Assembly: GCA_937891125.1 (NCBI GenBank)
Contig: CALAEZ010000060.1
Coordinates: 1 to 28,693 of the forward strand
Source: an uncultured Treponema sp.
GTDB taxonomy: Bacteria > Spirochaetota > Spirochaetia > Treponematales > Treponemataceae
Direction of reading: 5' to 3'
Length of the DNA: 28,693 nucleotides
Part shown: positions 8,068 to 16,600 of the stretch, one piece after another
Layout of the letters: the number at the start of each line of letters is the position of its first letter
Position numbering within the stretch: position 1 is the first letter of the stretch
Position numbers and translations under genes: made by a program
The notes under the pieces: generated by a model
Told to the model about the DNA's origin: nothing
Database searches by the model: none
The model's input: the letters and a program-made list of their open reading frames with translations, nothing else

Positions 8068-8157
8068 TTACACTATCTTCCACATGCCTTCGCTGTTACT
8101 GAAATGGTAGCCGTCATACATGCGCTTTAGCTCTGAAAAACAGTCAGGTTCCGACAT
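8068..8157 (-). pseudogene. fragment of a second AAA-ATPase/PDDEXK family gene
   Basis: A 29-codon frame (ATG at 8157, TAA at 8068-8070) contains ELKRMYDGYHFS. This matches the highly conserved (W/M)YDGY motif region of the AAA-ATPase-like/PDDEXK_9 family, also present as FKRWYDGYN in the pseudogene at 4511-5774. A stop codon lies immediately upstream and the similarity ends after about 25 residues, so only a scrap of the gene is left. No ribosome-binding site is seen. Confidence 0.55.
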
Positions 8158-8229
8158 CTACGCTGCATATCGTGTAGATGCCGAAATTGTCACCCTGTAT
8201 TCGTAACGAAGTTTCGAACGATTTATTTC

Positions 8230-8248
8230 AGGGGCGGAATGACGCTAT
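8230..8248 (+). repeat. dispersed 19-bp repeat, copy 1
   Basis: AGGGGCGGAATGACGCTAT matches 24288-24306 in 18 of 19 bases. Both copies lie in non-coding DNA, and both are followed about 6 nt later by AACTT. Confidence 0.5.
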
Positions 8249-8311
8249 GCTACGAACTTATTTGTCAGCCCCAAAACGGGTTGCAGGCGAACTCGCGGCA
8301 TAGCGACTCGC

Positions 8312-9490
8312 TTATAGCCTTGAAAGTCCTGCTTTTTTAGCTTCATCGGCGACGGCTTTGGCGACAACCTTGGCCACGCGCGGGTCAAAGGCTGACGGAA
8401 TGACGTTGTCGCAAGAAAGCTCGCTTTCGCTGATTAAGCTGGCTAAGCCGCGAGCGGCAGCAATCTTCATTTCTTCAGTGATTTTGCTTGCACGGCTGTC
8501 TAGCGCGCCGCGGAAAAGACCGGGGAAGGCGAGTACGTTGTTAATCTGGTTTGGATAGTCGCTTCGACCCGTGCCGATTACCGCCGCTCCTGCTGCCTTT
8601 GCCTTTTCGTAGGTGATTTCTGGCTCCGGGTTTGCCATTGCAAAAACAATCGGGTCGCGCTTCATGCTTCTTACCATTTCTTCGCTTACGAGGTTGGGAG
8701 CGGAAACGCCGACAAACATGTCTGCTTTTGCCATCGCTTCGGCAAGTGTGAGCCGTTCGTTGTTATTATTGGTGATTTCAGTCAGCTCTTTGGTCAAAAA
8801 GTCGTACTTGTCGTAGTCTTCTTTAAGCACAATGCCGTTAATGTTAAAGCCGTAAATATTTTTTACGCCCGCGTTGTGCAGCATGCGGATAATGGAGCTT
8901 CCGGCGGCTCCGGTGCCGCTTACGACGACCGTGATGTCTTCCACTTTTTTGCCGACGACTTTAAGCGCATTCATCATGGCGGCGGTAACGACAATTGCCG
9001 TTCCGTGCTGGTCGTCGTGGAAGACCGGAATGTTAAGTTCTTTAATGAGCGTGCGTTCAATCTGTACGCAGCGCGGGGCTGAAATGTCTTCTAAGTTTAT
9101 GCCGCCGAATGTTGGCGCAATCTGCTTGCAGAAGCGGATAATTTCGTCTGGGTCTTTGGTGTCAATACAAAGCGGAACTGCGTCTACGCCTGCAAATTTC
9201 TTAAAAAGCACGCATTTGCCTTCCATAACCGGAAGCCCCGCTGCCGGGCCTATGTCGCCAAGACCAAGAACTGCCGTGCCGTCAGAGACAACGGCAATGG
9301 TATTTCCTTTCCACGTGTATTTGTACACGTCATCAGGATTTTTATGAATCTGCCGACAGGGCTCTGCAACTCCCGGTGTATATGCAAGCGACAGGTCGTC
9401 GCGGTTTTCAAGCGGCATTTTGAGTGTTGTTTCAATCTTGCCGTTCCATTCTCCATGTTTTTCCAATGCTTTTTCGTAGATTGTGCTCAT
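8312..9490 (-). CDS. malic enzyme (malate dehydrogenase, decarboxylating)
   Basis: 392-aa short-form malic enzyme that converts malate to pyruvate and CO2 with reduction of NAD(P). Motifs include SLAYTPGVAEPC with catalytic Tyr37, the Lys of the MEGKCVLFKKF segment, the metal-binding EDISAP...VFHDDQHGTA block, and a Rossmann motif SGTGAAGSS. ANPEPEI and SDYPNQINNVLAFPGLFRGAL near the C-terminus are typical and conserved. The length equals that of bacterial forms without the phosphotransacetylase-like tail. NAD versus NADP preference cannot be decided here. No Shine-Dalgarno precedes the ATG; TATACT sits 7 nt upstream, so the mRNA is probably leaderless. A terminator for the gene upstream separates the two units, so this gene has its own promoter. 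Confidence 0.95.
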   Translation of the reverse strand: MSTIYEKALEKHGEWNGKIETTLKMPLENRDDLSLAYTPGVAEPCRQIHKNPDDVYKYTWKGNTIAVVSDGTAVLGLGDIGPAAGLPVMEGKCVLFKKFAGVDAVPLCIDTKDPDEIIRFCKQIAPTFGGINLEDISAPRCVQIERTLIKELNIPVFHDDQHGTAIVVTAAMMNALKVVGKKVEDITVVVSGTGAAGSSIIRMLHNAGVKNIYGFNINGIVLKEDYDKYDFLTKELTEITNNNNERLTLAEAMAKADMFVGVSAPNLVSEEMVRSMKRDPIVFAMANPEPEITYEKAKAAGAAVIGTGRSDYPNQINNVLAFPGLFRGALDSRASKITEEMKIAAARGLASLISESELSCDNVIPSAFDPRVAKVVAKAVADEAKKAGLSRL

Positions 9491-9497
9491 GTGGGAG

Positions 9498-9503
9498 AGT
9501 ATA
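9498..9503 (-). promoter_or_regulatory. -10 box 7 nt upstream of the malic enzyme ATG
   Basis: The minus strand reads TATACT, then CTCCCAC, then ATG. No good -35 is seen (TTTTCC at 17 bp). Transcription should begin at or beside the start codon. Confidence 0.5.
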
Positions 9504-9522
9504 GCGCAACGGCGAAAGCAGG

Positions 9523-9561
9523 AAAAGCCCGCACACGTATGTTGTGCACAAGTATGCGGGC
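9523..9561 (-). terminator. intrinsic terminator of the 671-aa gene
   Basis: On the minus strand GCCCGCA (9555-9561) pairs with TGCGGGC (9527-9533), followed by TTTTCC. The loop contains the palindrome TTGTGCACAA. It begins 7 bp after the stop codon of the upstream gene and ends before the malic enzyme promoter. Confidence 0.7.
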
Positions 9562-9568
9562 AGCGGCG

Positions 9569-11584
9569 CTACTGCTTTGTGCGGGCAGCTTTTATGCGCT
9601 CGGCAAACAGCTTGTTCTGGTCACTCCGAAGCGGCGCGCTAAACTGAATACCGCCGTCAGCATCAGAAACACGGTAGATGCGCATAGCATCAGTACTGTA
9701 AGCAGGGCTTTCAGGGTCGTTTACCCACCAGTCAAGCACGGCAACGACACACAGTGCGTATTTTACCAAATTTGCATTCGTTGCATTTGTTTCGTTAGCA
9801 GGTTTCTTTGCGCTCAACAGCACATCCATGCGCTTGGAAACAATGTTCGGAATGTCAAATTCGTAGCGCTGCCACGGATTTTTTAAACCGAGCACGTCGC
9901 CCTTTGTTGCCGCAGCGCTGTCAATGTTGCGGGATATACCTGCCAGAAAATCGCGCAGGAATGACACACGCAGACACATCGGCCGATACTGGCTTTCGTT
10001 ACCCGGTTTTTCAAGCAACAGCTGCTGAAACTTAAAATGCGGCAGAAAATTGTATTTTGTCTGCCACAACAGACTTGTCAGCAGTTTTTTGCCAAATAAG
10101 CTGTTCTTAAAATCGCTCTTGCTGTACTGCTCGTTTGCAAAGTTTACCAGCTTTTCACAGTAATTCTTTTCAAACAGAGTCTCGCGGTACAGCGACCACT
10201 CGCTTAGCGTTTTTCCGAGCGAGTCTTCTGACTTACCGTCCATACCGACATCTTCGGTAAACTGCACGTTGCGGCAGGCCTGGAACAAATCTTCGCTAAT
10301 GCGCAACAGGACAACCGTTATCTGCATGGGGTTTTGCGGGTCAAGCAGATTAAAGCCGTCTCTAAACTGGTAGAGTGGCTGGAAGTACGGATACAGGTCG
10401 GGCATGGACTCAAGCTTGGTAAAGCCCGCGTCGGGGAACAGTTGATCAAGCAGCTTCATGCCTGCGCGCACAATGCTCATGCGGCTTGCCTGTTCTGCCG
10501 CCTCCTGAATCTCTTCTTGCGTTGGCTCAGGCTCGCTGTCGTCTGTTGCTTCTTCGTCTTCAAGTTCTGGCTGACTGATTTTCTTTTTCGGCATGAGGAC
10601 TTCAAACTTGGTCATGCCGATAAACGTCAAAATATTTGACGCTTTTGCGGTAAAAAATAGCGGAAAGGTTTCATACGTATTGCTGCACATGCGCATTAAC
10701 AGCGGATACAGCCCCTTTATAACGTCGCTGTAAATGTGCACCCATTGAGTCAGCGCATCCTTTGAGATGGCAGTGAGCTTTTTGCGGTCGCTGTCGCCAT
10801 AGCGGGCAAGGTCGTTGTAAATGTCTTTTAATATGCCGGGAATACGGTTTTCACCCAAATAGTATACCTTGAGCACCATGCGGTAGATTTCGCGCACAAT
10901 CGGAATTAAATCAGTGACCGTTACGCTGTTGCTATCTCGCATAAGGTCGTCAGAAAGAGAACGCACGTTTTTCATCGTCCAGTTAGCAACCGTCCGCAAA
11001 AACTGGAACCGTTCGGCATCCTCTGACTGAATCATCTTTTTGTATACATCAGGCGATATTTGAATAAGCGACTTCATGCTCGTCATAAAGCCCTGCAGGT
11101 AGCTAAGGTAATCCTGTAGATCCTGCTCAACAAACTCTCTGCGGACAAGCTCGGTGCCGTTTTTTCTAAAATAGCGGATAAAATTAAAAACACCGTAGTT
11201 TGGCTTAATCTTGTAATCCTGCGACATCAACAGCTTTTCAATCTGAATAAGCTCGCTGTTTTTTATGTCGGGAAGGCCACCACCACGAGTGCTTCCCTTG
11301 TCTGGCTCAGTAAGGGATGCAAGCGGACTTTTTTGGGGTGCTGCCGCATTGTTGCCTGTCGTTCCCTTTGCAGGGCGATGAATGTAGCCACCGCGGTTTC
11401 TACTTTGGGGAAGCGTTTTTGGGTCGATTGGCGCTGACTTTTCCTGCAGAATTTCGCCGCCTAAAATCTTTGTCATGCGGCGGGCTTCGTCTGGATCGAT
11501 TGCGCCGATATTTTTACGCGTTTTATCTAATGTTCCTGGCTCTAAAAATGATGTGCTTTTTTTCGGCTGATTGTCGTCGCTCAT
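9569..11584 (-). CDS. large hypothetical protein (671 aa)
   Basis: I do not recognise a named domain. No signal peptide or membrane segment is evident, so it is probably cytoplasmic. Residues 1-110 are polar, Pro/Gly/Lys-rich and likely disordered. From about 115 the protein is helical and hydrophobic-patterned (NYGVFNFIRYFRKN, LQDYLSYLQGFMTSMKSL). An acidic linker rich in Glu and Asp lies around residues 340-375. The C-terminal 100 residues contain VVAVLDWWVNDPESPAYS. GGAGG four nt before the ATG makes the start firm. It lies 72 bp downstream of the DUF2804 gene on the same strand and ends in its own terminator. The size and lack of a known domain resemble the other hypothetical at 26295; spirochaete-restricted distribution is my guess, not shown. 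Confidence 0.75.
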   Translation of the reverse strand: MSDDNQPKKSTSFLEPGTLDKTRKNIGAIDPDEARRMTKILGGEILQEKSAPIDPKTLPQSRNRGGYIHRPAKGTTGNNAAAPQKSPLASLTEPDKGSTRGGGLPDIKNSELIQIEKLLMSQDYKIKPNYGVFNFIRYFRKNGTELVRREFVEQDLQDYLSYLQGFMTSMKSLIQISPDVYKKMIQSEDAERFQFLRTVANWTMKNVRSLSDDLMRDSNSVTVTDLIPIVREIYRMVLKVYYLGENRIPGILKDIYNDLARYGDSDRKKLTAISKDALTQWVHIYSDVIKGLYPLLMRMCSNTYETFPLFFTAKASNILTFIGMTKFEVLMPKKKISQPELEDEEATDDSEPEPTQEEIQEAAEQASRMSIVRAGMKLLDQLFPDAGFTKLESMPDLYPYFQPLYQFRDGFNLLDPQNPMQITVVLLRISEDLFQACRNVQFTEDVGMDGKSEDSLGKTLSEWSLYRETLFEKNYCEKLVNFANEQYSKSDFKNSLFGKKLLTSLLWQTKYNFLPHFKFQQLLLEKPGNESQYRPMCLRVSFLRDFLAGISRNIDSAAATKGDVLGLKNPWQRYEFDIPNIVSKRMDVLLSAKKPANETNATNANLVKYALCVVAVLDWWVNDPESPAYSTDAMRIYRVSDADGGIQFSAPLRSDQNKLFAERIKAARTKQ

Positions 11585-11656
11585 GCTGCCTCCGTTAGTA
11601 CGAATCGAACAAATCTATTATCGGCACTTTTTTACTACAGACACACTTTTACTGCA

Positions 11657-12724
11657 CTACAAGCGTAGCAGCTGCTGCTTTGCAATGCCCTCAAAGGCGT
11701 GAATCGGAATGTCGTCACCAGTTTTTGTTTTAAGGCTGCCTTCAAATCTGCCAAAGACCGTGTGCGCACGAATATGCACGACAAAAAAAGACATGTCGCG
11801 AAAATGGTCAGAAGCAGGCGTAAAGGTTAGGTCGACCATATTTTCGGTATCCTGAATGACCCATTTGTCAGCGAGCCCAAACGGATGCGTAATAAGCACG
11901 GGCGGTAGTGGCGTACAAGCGCCGTCTACAAACAGCAGATTGGGGTTAATGGCGTCGCTGTCAACCGCGTCTTCGGGCGTTGTATGAATAGAAAAGGAAA
12001 TGAGCTTGCCGTTTACCACACCCGCCGCCGTCACAAATTCTGCCTCTGACAGAAAATTGTAGTAGTTGCGGTTTATGGCAAACACTGCCTGTCCGTCGGT
12101 GTCTTCCATGGTGGATGCTTTGCTTCGCTTGGTTGCGCCGAGCGTTATTGAGCCGTGGATTTGGGTGGCGGCGGTGTATGAAGCGGAAAGCCGGCGCTTA
12201 GTGGGCGAAGGTACGCTTGTTGTCATTTCACACTGCCAGGGGGACGAATAATGCGCAATGCAGGCGCCGGTGACGGCAGGACGCGCACTGTCGCCCGCAA
12301 GATTAAAGATGAGCGAAAGCTTGTCGCGGCTGTGATCCCAGCTTATGCGGATGTAGCGGCGTTTGCTAAAGCTTGCGCAGTAGCCAGCGTCTAAATGGTG
12401 CGGAATAAAGCGGCGGCGAGGCCCCATAAGTTCGCGGTACGCATATTTACGACCGCTTTTCTTTTCCCACAGCGTGACTTCTGCGTAGCCAAACACTTTT
12501 AAATCAAAAAAATCGACGGTGCCAATATAGGGACCGAGGTTAAACAAAAACATCAGGGTGCTTTTTATACGAAAATTGCTGAATAAATGGGGTAATGCAA
12601 TGCCAAAAGGCGCTTCCACACCGCGTATGTCGAGCCGCTGCGGAAAACCAGCGAACGTGCCAAAAACAGGTTTTCCATTACTCACTAATTGCTCTGGCGG
12701 CGGAAGTATTTCTCGTGAATACAA
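11657..12724 (-). CDS. DUF2804 domain-containing protein
   Basis: 355-aa protein resembling the DUF2804 family of unknown function. Typical features are the N-terminal SREILPPPEQLVSNGKPVFG, Gly/Trp/Tyr-rich beta-strand segments (WEKKSGRKYAYRELMG), an AINRNYYNF segment, and a C-terminal KTKTGDDIPIHAFEGIAK, where the family usually reads 'l.dG....i....G'. The fold is probably a lipocalin-like or CrtC-like barrel (inference). The open frame begins at a TTG at 12787, but that codon is itself part of the -35 box of a strong promoter. The start is therefore placed at the TTG at 12724, which has GAGG 5 nt upstream and lies about 28 nt after the predicted transcription start. It is divergent from the beta-CASP gene. 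Confidence 0.75.
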   Translation of the reverse strand: MYSREILPPPEQLVSNGKPVFGTFAGFPQRLDIRGVEAPFGIALPHLFSNFRIKSTLMFLFNLGPYIGTVDFFDLKVFGYAEVTLWEKKSGRKYAYRELMGPRRRFIPHHLDAGYCASFSKRRYIRISWDHSRDKLSLIFNLAGDSARPAVTGACIAHYSSPWQCEMTTSVPSPTKRRLSASYTAATQIHGSITLGATKRSKASTMEDTDGQAVFAINRNYYNFLSEAEFVTAAGVVNGKLISFSIHTTPEDAVDSDAINPNLLFVDGACTPLPPVLITHPFGLADKWVIQDTENMVDLTFTPASDHFRDMSFFVVHIRAHTVFGRFEGSLKTKTGDDIPIHAFEGIAKQQLLRL

Positions 12725-12758
12725 AACGACCTCACACTCTTTTTTGTCTGTTGTTGCT

Positions 12759-12787
12759 AGTATATCCGAAAGAGCGGTGTCTGGCAA
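12759..12787 (-). promoter_or_regulatory. sigma70-type promoter of the DUF2804 gene
   Basis: On the minus strand TTGCCA (-35, 12782-12787) and TATACT (-10, 12759-12764) are separated by exactly 17 bp. It drives the DUF2804 gene starting at 12724. Confidence 0.7.
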
Positions 12788-12797
12788 ACGTTTTTAT

Positions 12798-12826
12798 TTG
12801 TCGAATTGGCGCTTTGGGTTTACAAT
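12798..12826 (+). promoter_or_regulatory. sigma70-type promoter of the beta-CASP gene
   Basis: TTGTCG (-35, 12798-12803) and TACAAT (-10, 12821-12826) are separated by 17 bp. It is back-to-back with the DUF2804 promoter; the two -35 boxes are 10 bp apart. GGGGG at 12845-12849 is the ribosome-binding site. Confidence 0.7.
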
Positions 12827-12855
12827 GGACGACAGCACGGTAAAGGGGGCATACT

Positions 12856-14487
12856 ATGGCAGTAACACTTTATTCTCTCGGTGCAGCACAGGAAGTGACT
12901 GGCTCTAAACATGTCTTTGAAATTGACGGGCGCGCTTTTATGATTGACTGTGGGGCATTTCAGGGGCACCGCAAGGTCGCTGACGAAAAAAACCGCAATT
13001 TTTCATTTAGTCCCGAAAAGCTTGAAGCGGTAATCTTAACGCATGCACACTATGACCACTGTGGGCTGTTGCCCGTGCTCACCAAGACGGGCTTTGACGG
13101 CAACATCTATGCAACGCCCGCCACGCGCGACCTTGCAGACCTGATTATGATGGACAGCGCCCGCATACAGGCGCGCGACGCAGAATATTTGCGCAAGCAG
13201 GCGCAGAAAAAAGGCGAAAAATTTACCTGGCAGCCGCTGTTTACCGAAAAGGACTGCGTAAAGGCGGCAAACCAGATTGTAACGCTGTCGTACAACCGCA
13301 AGATGTACATAGCGCCCGATGTTGAGCTCGAATTTTTTGACGCAGGGCATATTCTTGGTAGCGCCTTTGCCTACATCACCATAAAGGGGCAGCGCGCCTC
13401 GCAAAACGGCGCATTTGCTGGCATGGGAAAATCGCACCCGCTCTGGAACCGTCTGTTTGGCTGGATGTCAAGCAGTGCAGAGCTACATGCGGCAGGCGTT
13501 GACGGCATGGATGAGCGGCGCACCAAGCCCGACCGCCGCAAGGCAACGCCCGAAGAGCAGGCGGCGTACACGGGAGAAGAGCGCAGAAGCGGCTACGACC
13601 GGCGCGAGGGAAAAGACGAAATCCGCGTGCTGTTTACCGGCGACTTAGGCAGAAAGAGTAAGCCGATTATCCGCGACCCGGCAGAAAAGCTGCCGCCGCC
13701 GGACTACGTTGTTATTGAAAGCACGTATGGCTCCCGCCGCCACGAGGGTACCGAAATTGCCATGAATGAGCTGAAAAAGGTTGTGCGCCGCGCAATCGAC
13801 AAAAAAGGCAAAATCATCATTCCGTCGTTTGCCATTGAGCGCACACAGGAGCTTGTCTACTACCTGCACCTGTTAGTAGACCAAAAAAAGATTCCGCCGA
13901 TTCCGATTTATGTCGATTCTCCCATGGCGATGAATGCCACAAGCATTTTCCAGGTGCATCCTGAATGTTATGACAACAAAATCCATGAGCTGTTTTTGCA
14001 GCACCACAAAAACCCCTTTGGTTTTAACGAGTTGTCGTTTGTCACCAGCGTAGAAGAGTCAAAGGGCTTGAACGACAAAAAAGGCCCGATGATTATCATC
14101 AGTGCTGACGGCATGTGCGAAGCCGGCCGCGTGCTGCATCATCTTGCAAACAACATTTCCGACCCGCGCAACACGATTTTGATTGTCGGCTACATGGCAG
14201 AAAACACGCTCGGACGCAAAATCCGCGACCACGCCAAGCAGGTAAACATCATGGGTGACGTCTACGATGTAAATGCCGATGTCGAAACCATAAATGCCTT
14301 CAGCGCCCATGCCGACTACACCGAAATGACCGCTTGGCTCGACAAGATTGACACCAGCCGCCTAAAGCAGATTTTTATGGTACACGGCGAGGAAGAAAGC
14401 CAGCTCTTCTTTAAGGACTACCTTGCCGAGCACGGCTACAAAAACACCACCATTGTTAAGTATGACGAGGTGTACACGCTTGAGTAG
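12856..14487 (+). CDS. MBL-fold beta-CASP RNA hydrolase (CPSF/RNase J-like) with an Arg-rich insert
   Basis: 543-aa metallo-beta-lactamase-fold protein of the beta-CASP class, predicted to cut RNA using two zinc ions. Metal ligands are visible: HAHYDH (His63, His65, Asp67, His68), AGHILGS (His165), GDLGR (Asp263), and the C-terminal FSAHAD (His485) and VHGEEES (His510). The CASP domain includes ESTYGSR, PSFAIERTQELVYYL, YVDSPMAMNAT and SADGMCEAGRVLHHL. An insert of about 80 residues (about 175-254) splits the strand before GDLGR, where homologues usually run straight on. It carries two similar basic motifs, ERRTKPDRRK and ERRSGYDRRE. GGGGG six nt upstream and a 17-bp-spaced promoter fix the start at 12856. 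Confidence 0.92.
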   Translation: MAVTLYSLGAAQEVTGSKHVFEIDGRAFMIDCGAFQGHRKVADEKNRNFSFSPEKLEAVILTHAHYDHCGLLPVLTKTGFDGNIYATPATRDLADLIMMDSARIQARDAEYLRKQAQKKGEKFTWQPLFTEKDCVKAANQIVTLSYNRKMYIAPDVELEFFDAGHILGSAFAYITIKGQRASQNGAFAGMGKSHPLWNRLFGWMSSSAELHAAGVDGMDERRTKPDRRKATPEEQAAYTGEERRSGYDRREGKDEIRVLFTGDLGRKSKPIIRDPAEKLPPPDYVVIESTYGSRRHEGTEIAMNELKKVVRRAIDKKGKIIIPSFAIERTQELVYYLHLLVDQKKIPPIPIYVDSPMAMNATSIFQVHPECYDNKIHELFLQHHKNPFGFNELSFVTSVEESKGLNDKKGPMIIISADGMCEAGRVLHHLANNISDPRNTILIVGYMAENTLGRKIRDHAKQVNIMGDVYDVNADVETINAFSAHADYTEMTAWLDKIDTSRLKQIFMVHGEEESQLFFKDYLAEHGYKNTTIVKYDEVYTLE

Positions 14488-14530
14488 CCGAACGTTGCGG
14501 AAAAATACAGTTAGCGAACATAATCGGCAA

Positions 14531-14560
14531 TTGAACGCACCAAGAGGTATGCGATACAAT
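14531..14560 (+). promoter_or_regulatory. candidate promoter of the pectate lyase gene
   Basis: TTGAAC (14531-14536) and TACAAT (14555-14560) are separated by 18 bp. Transcription would start near 14567, leaving a leader of about 105 nt with short GGCGC/GCGCC and CGTTC/GAACG pairings before AGGAG at 14663-14667. Confidence 0.5.
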
Positions 14561-14672
14561 GACTGGCATATACACAAGGGCGAGGCGCATTCGTAATGGG
14601 CGCCGTTACCGACCGCAGCTTGTGGCAAACGTTCATCTGACGCCACGAACGCGGAGGTTCATAGGAGATTGT

Positions 14673-15965
14673 ATGATTCGCACAAAACAGTTGCTTTTAC
14701 CCTGCTTGCTTGCCGTTGCAGGCGTACTCTATGCTGACGAAGCCGCCGCAGCACCAACGCAATCACTCGGCGCCGCGCAGGCTTCTGCACCTGCTGCCAC
14801 CACAACAGCGGCGGTCACGCTGTCTGCTGTGCCGGGCGAGGCGGTTACTACATACGGCTGGGCAGACCAGGCAAAGCTCAAATATGCCTCCAGCAAAAAA
14901 ATAACGCTCATTGACGACGCATCCTACCCCGACCCCAAAAAGAAGCGGCAGGCATTTACAAAGGCCATCGGCTCAAGTGCGGCGGCATTTATCGTCATTT
15001 CTGGCGACATCGACCTGAGTGACGGCGCTGTTACCGACAGCGACCATTCCTACTACGACGCATTCGACAAAACCTCGCACCGCCGCCTGCATGACGACAT
15101 CATCTACCCCGTCACGTCAAACAAAACCATCATCGGCGTACAAAACGCCCGCATCTGTTATGGCGGACTGCAGATTCGCGAGGCAAGCAATATCATCATC
15201 CGTAACGTTACCTTCTGGGACGCACACGGCTCAACAGAGTATGATACTGCCGTCACTCAGTACAGCGAGTCAAAAGCAAGCATTGACAATGTTGTCATCC
15301 GGGACTCAAAAGGAATCTGGATTGACCACTGCACGTTCTCTGACGGCGTCTGCCATGACATGAGCCGGAACTACAACCATGACGGCTTACTCGACATTCC
15401 GGCAGGGCAGTTTGTGACGATTTCGTACTGCGATTTTCATAATCACGACAAGGTTATGCTTGTCGGCACCGGCGAAAAGGCGACCAATCCTGCCGAGCGC
15501 ACCATTACCCTGCATCACAATTATTTCCACGGCACCACCCAGCGCACGCCACGCACACGCGGCACGCTTATGCACATTTACAACAACGTGTATGACAACA
15601 TCGGCGTGCCGGAAAACACCGGTTACTGCTTAGGACCAGGAACAGAAGCGTGCTTTGCCGTCCAAAACAATTATTTTGGCAGCCGACTCGGCAATATCGT
15701 TGATTTTTACGACAAATCTACAGGCACCAAGGCTACCGCGCAGTTGTACTACGCTGGTAACAGCGAAGACCTTTCTGCTGAAAACACCAAGCTTTCCAAC
15801 AGCAAGCAGAAGCGTGCGCTGACCGATTTCCTCACCGACACAATTCCCTGGAAAATAAGCTACGACTATGAGTCAGCAATGACGTCATGGGAAGAAGCAA
15901 AAGCGGTTGTGCTTACTCAGGCTGGCGCGGGAAAACCGGTAACGGTTGCTGGAACAACATACTAA
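14673..15965 (+). CDS. secreted pectate lyase, polysaccharide lyase family 1
   Basis: 430-aa exported enzyme that cleaves polygalacturonate by beta-elimination and needs calcium. A signal peptide (about residues 1-22, cleavage likely after VLYA) is followed by an Ala/Thr/Gln-rich linker and a right-handed beta-helix. Family 1 signatures are GIWIDHCTF (Asp218, His219), DGLLDI (Asp237, Asp241; calcium region), ISYCDFHNHDKVMLVG, and TQRTPRTRG with the catalytic-region Arg291 and Arg294. The repeated asparagine ladder segments HHNYFHG and IYNNVYDN are also present. The longer open frame from 14559 overlaps the -10 box, so the start at 14673, with AGGAG 5 nt upstream and a proper signal peptide, is used. 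LemA follows 26 bp later. It suggests pectin use by the organism. Confidence 0.93.
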   Translation: MIRTKQLLLPCLLAVAGVLYADEAAAAPTQSLGAAQASAPAATTTAAVTLSAVPGEAVTTYGWADQAKLKYASSKKITLIDDASYPDPKKKRQAFTKAIGSSAAAFIVISGDIDLSDGAVTDSDHSYYDAFDKTSHRRLHDDIIYPVTSNKTIIGVQNARICYGGLQIREASNIIIRNVTFWDAHGSTEYDTAVTQYSESKASIDNVVIRDSKGIWIDHCTFSDGVCHDMSRNYNHDGLLDIPAGQFVTISYCDFHNHDKVMLVGTGEKATNPAERTITLHHNYFHGTTQRTPRTRGTLMHIYNNVYDNIGVPENTGYCLGPGTEACFAVQNNYFGSRLGNIVDFYDKSTGTKATAQLYYAGNSEDLSAENTKLSNSKQKRALTDFLTDTIPWKISYDYESAMTSWEEAKAVVLTQAGAGKPVTVAGTTY

Positions 15966-15991
15966 GCATGTTTCAACAGGAGTGAGATGCG

Positions 15992-16600
15992 ATGAAAAAA
16001 AACACGATTATTACGCTCAGTGTGATTGGCGCAGTTATCCTTGGCCTCGTCTGCATATACGCCTCGTTTAAGGGCAGCTACAACAAGATGGTTGCGCTTG
16101 ACGAGGAAGTAACCGCGCAGTGGGCGCAGGTGCAGAATCAGTACCAACGGCGCATGGATTTGATACCGAATCTGGTAAGCACGGTTAAAGGCTACGCGGC
16201 GCATGAAGCAAGCGTGTTTACCGAGGTTGCCGAAGCGCGGTCGCAGGCAGGCGGCGTTGTAAACATTGACGCAAACGTACTTGAAGACGAAGTGGCATTT
16301 AAGCGCTACCAGCAGGTGCAGGATACGCTCAGCTCCAGCTTGCGGCGCCTGCTTTCAGTAAGCGAAAACTACCCTGAGCTACAGGCAAATCAGAATTTTC
16401 TTGCGTTGCAAGACCAGCTTGAAGGCACCGAAAACCGCATTTCTACCGAGCGCAAGCGCTTTAACGACAGCGCACGGGAATACAATGTCTACATACGTCA
16501 GTTTCCGCGCTCAATCATTGCCAACATGAACGGCTTTCGCACCAAAGCATATTTTGAAGCAAGTGCGCAGGCGCAAAGCGCTCCGGTGGTACAGTTTTGA
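15992..16600 (+). CDS. lemA: LemA family membrane protein
   Basis: 202-aa LemA protein: one N-terminal membrane segment (about residues 6-26) then an all-helical domain. The conserved sequence after the helix, YNKMVALDEEVTAQWAQVQ, and RRMDLIPNLVSTVKGYA are the family hallmark; later NRISTERKRFNDSAREYN is also typical. The function of LemA is not settled. AGGAG lies 9 nt upstream. The stop codon overlaps the TTG start of the next gene (TTGA), so translation is probably coupled. The lemA-TPM pairing is common in bacteria and implies a joint envelope role. Confidence 0.93.
   Translation: MKKNTIITLSVIGAVILGLVCIYASFKGSYNKMVALDEEVTAQWAQVQNQYQRRMDLIPNLVSTVKGYAAHEASVFTEVAEARSQAGGVVNIDANVLEDEVAFKRYQQVQDTLSSSLRRLLSVSENYPELQANQNFLALQDQLEGTENRISTERKRFNDSAREYNVYIRQFPRSIIANMNGFRTKAYFEASAQAQSAPVVQF

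Larger units (their letters stand above)
7949..8311. other. 363-bp gap with hairpins and a gene remnant
   Basis: No intact gene lies between malic enzyme and the Crp/Fnr gene. The gap holds an AAAGTAAC/GTTGCTTT hairpin (8046-8068, fully paired as RNA with one G-U), a CATCTAC/GTAGATG repeat (8155-8161 and 8174-8180), a fragment of a AAA/PDDEXK gene (separate entry), a dispersed-repeat copy (8230-8248), and a CGCTATGC/GCATAGCG repeat (8243-8250 and 8298-8305) close to the malic enzyme stop codon that may help terminate its transcript. Confidence 0.5.
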
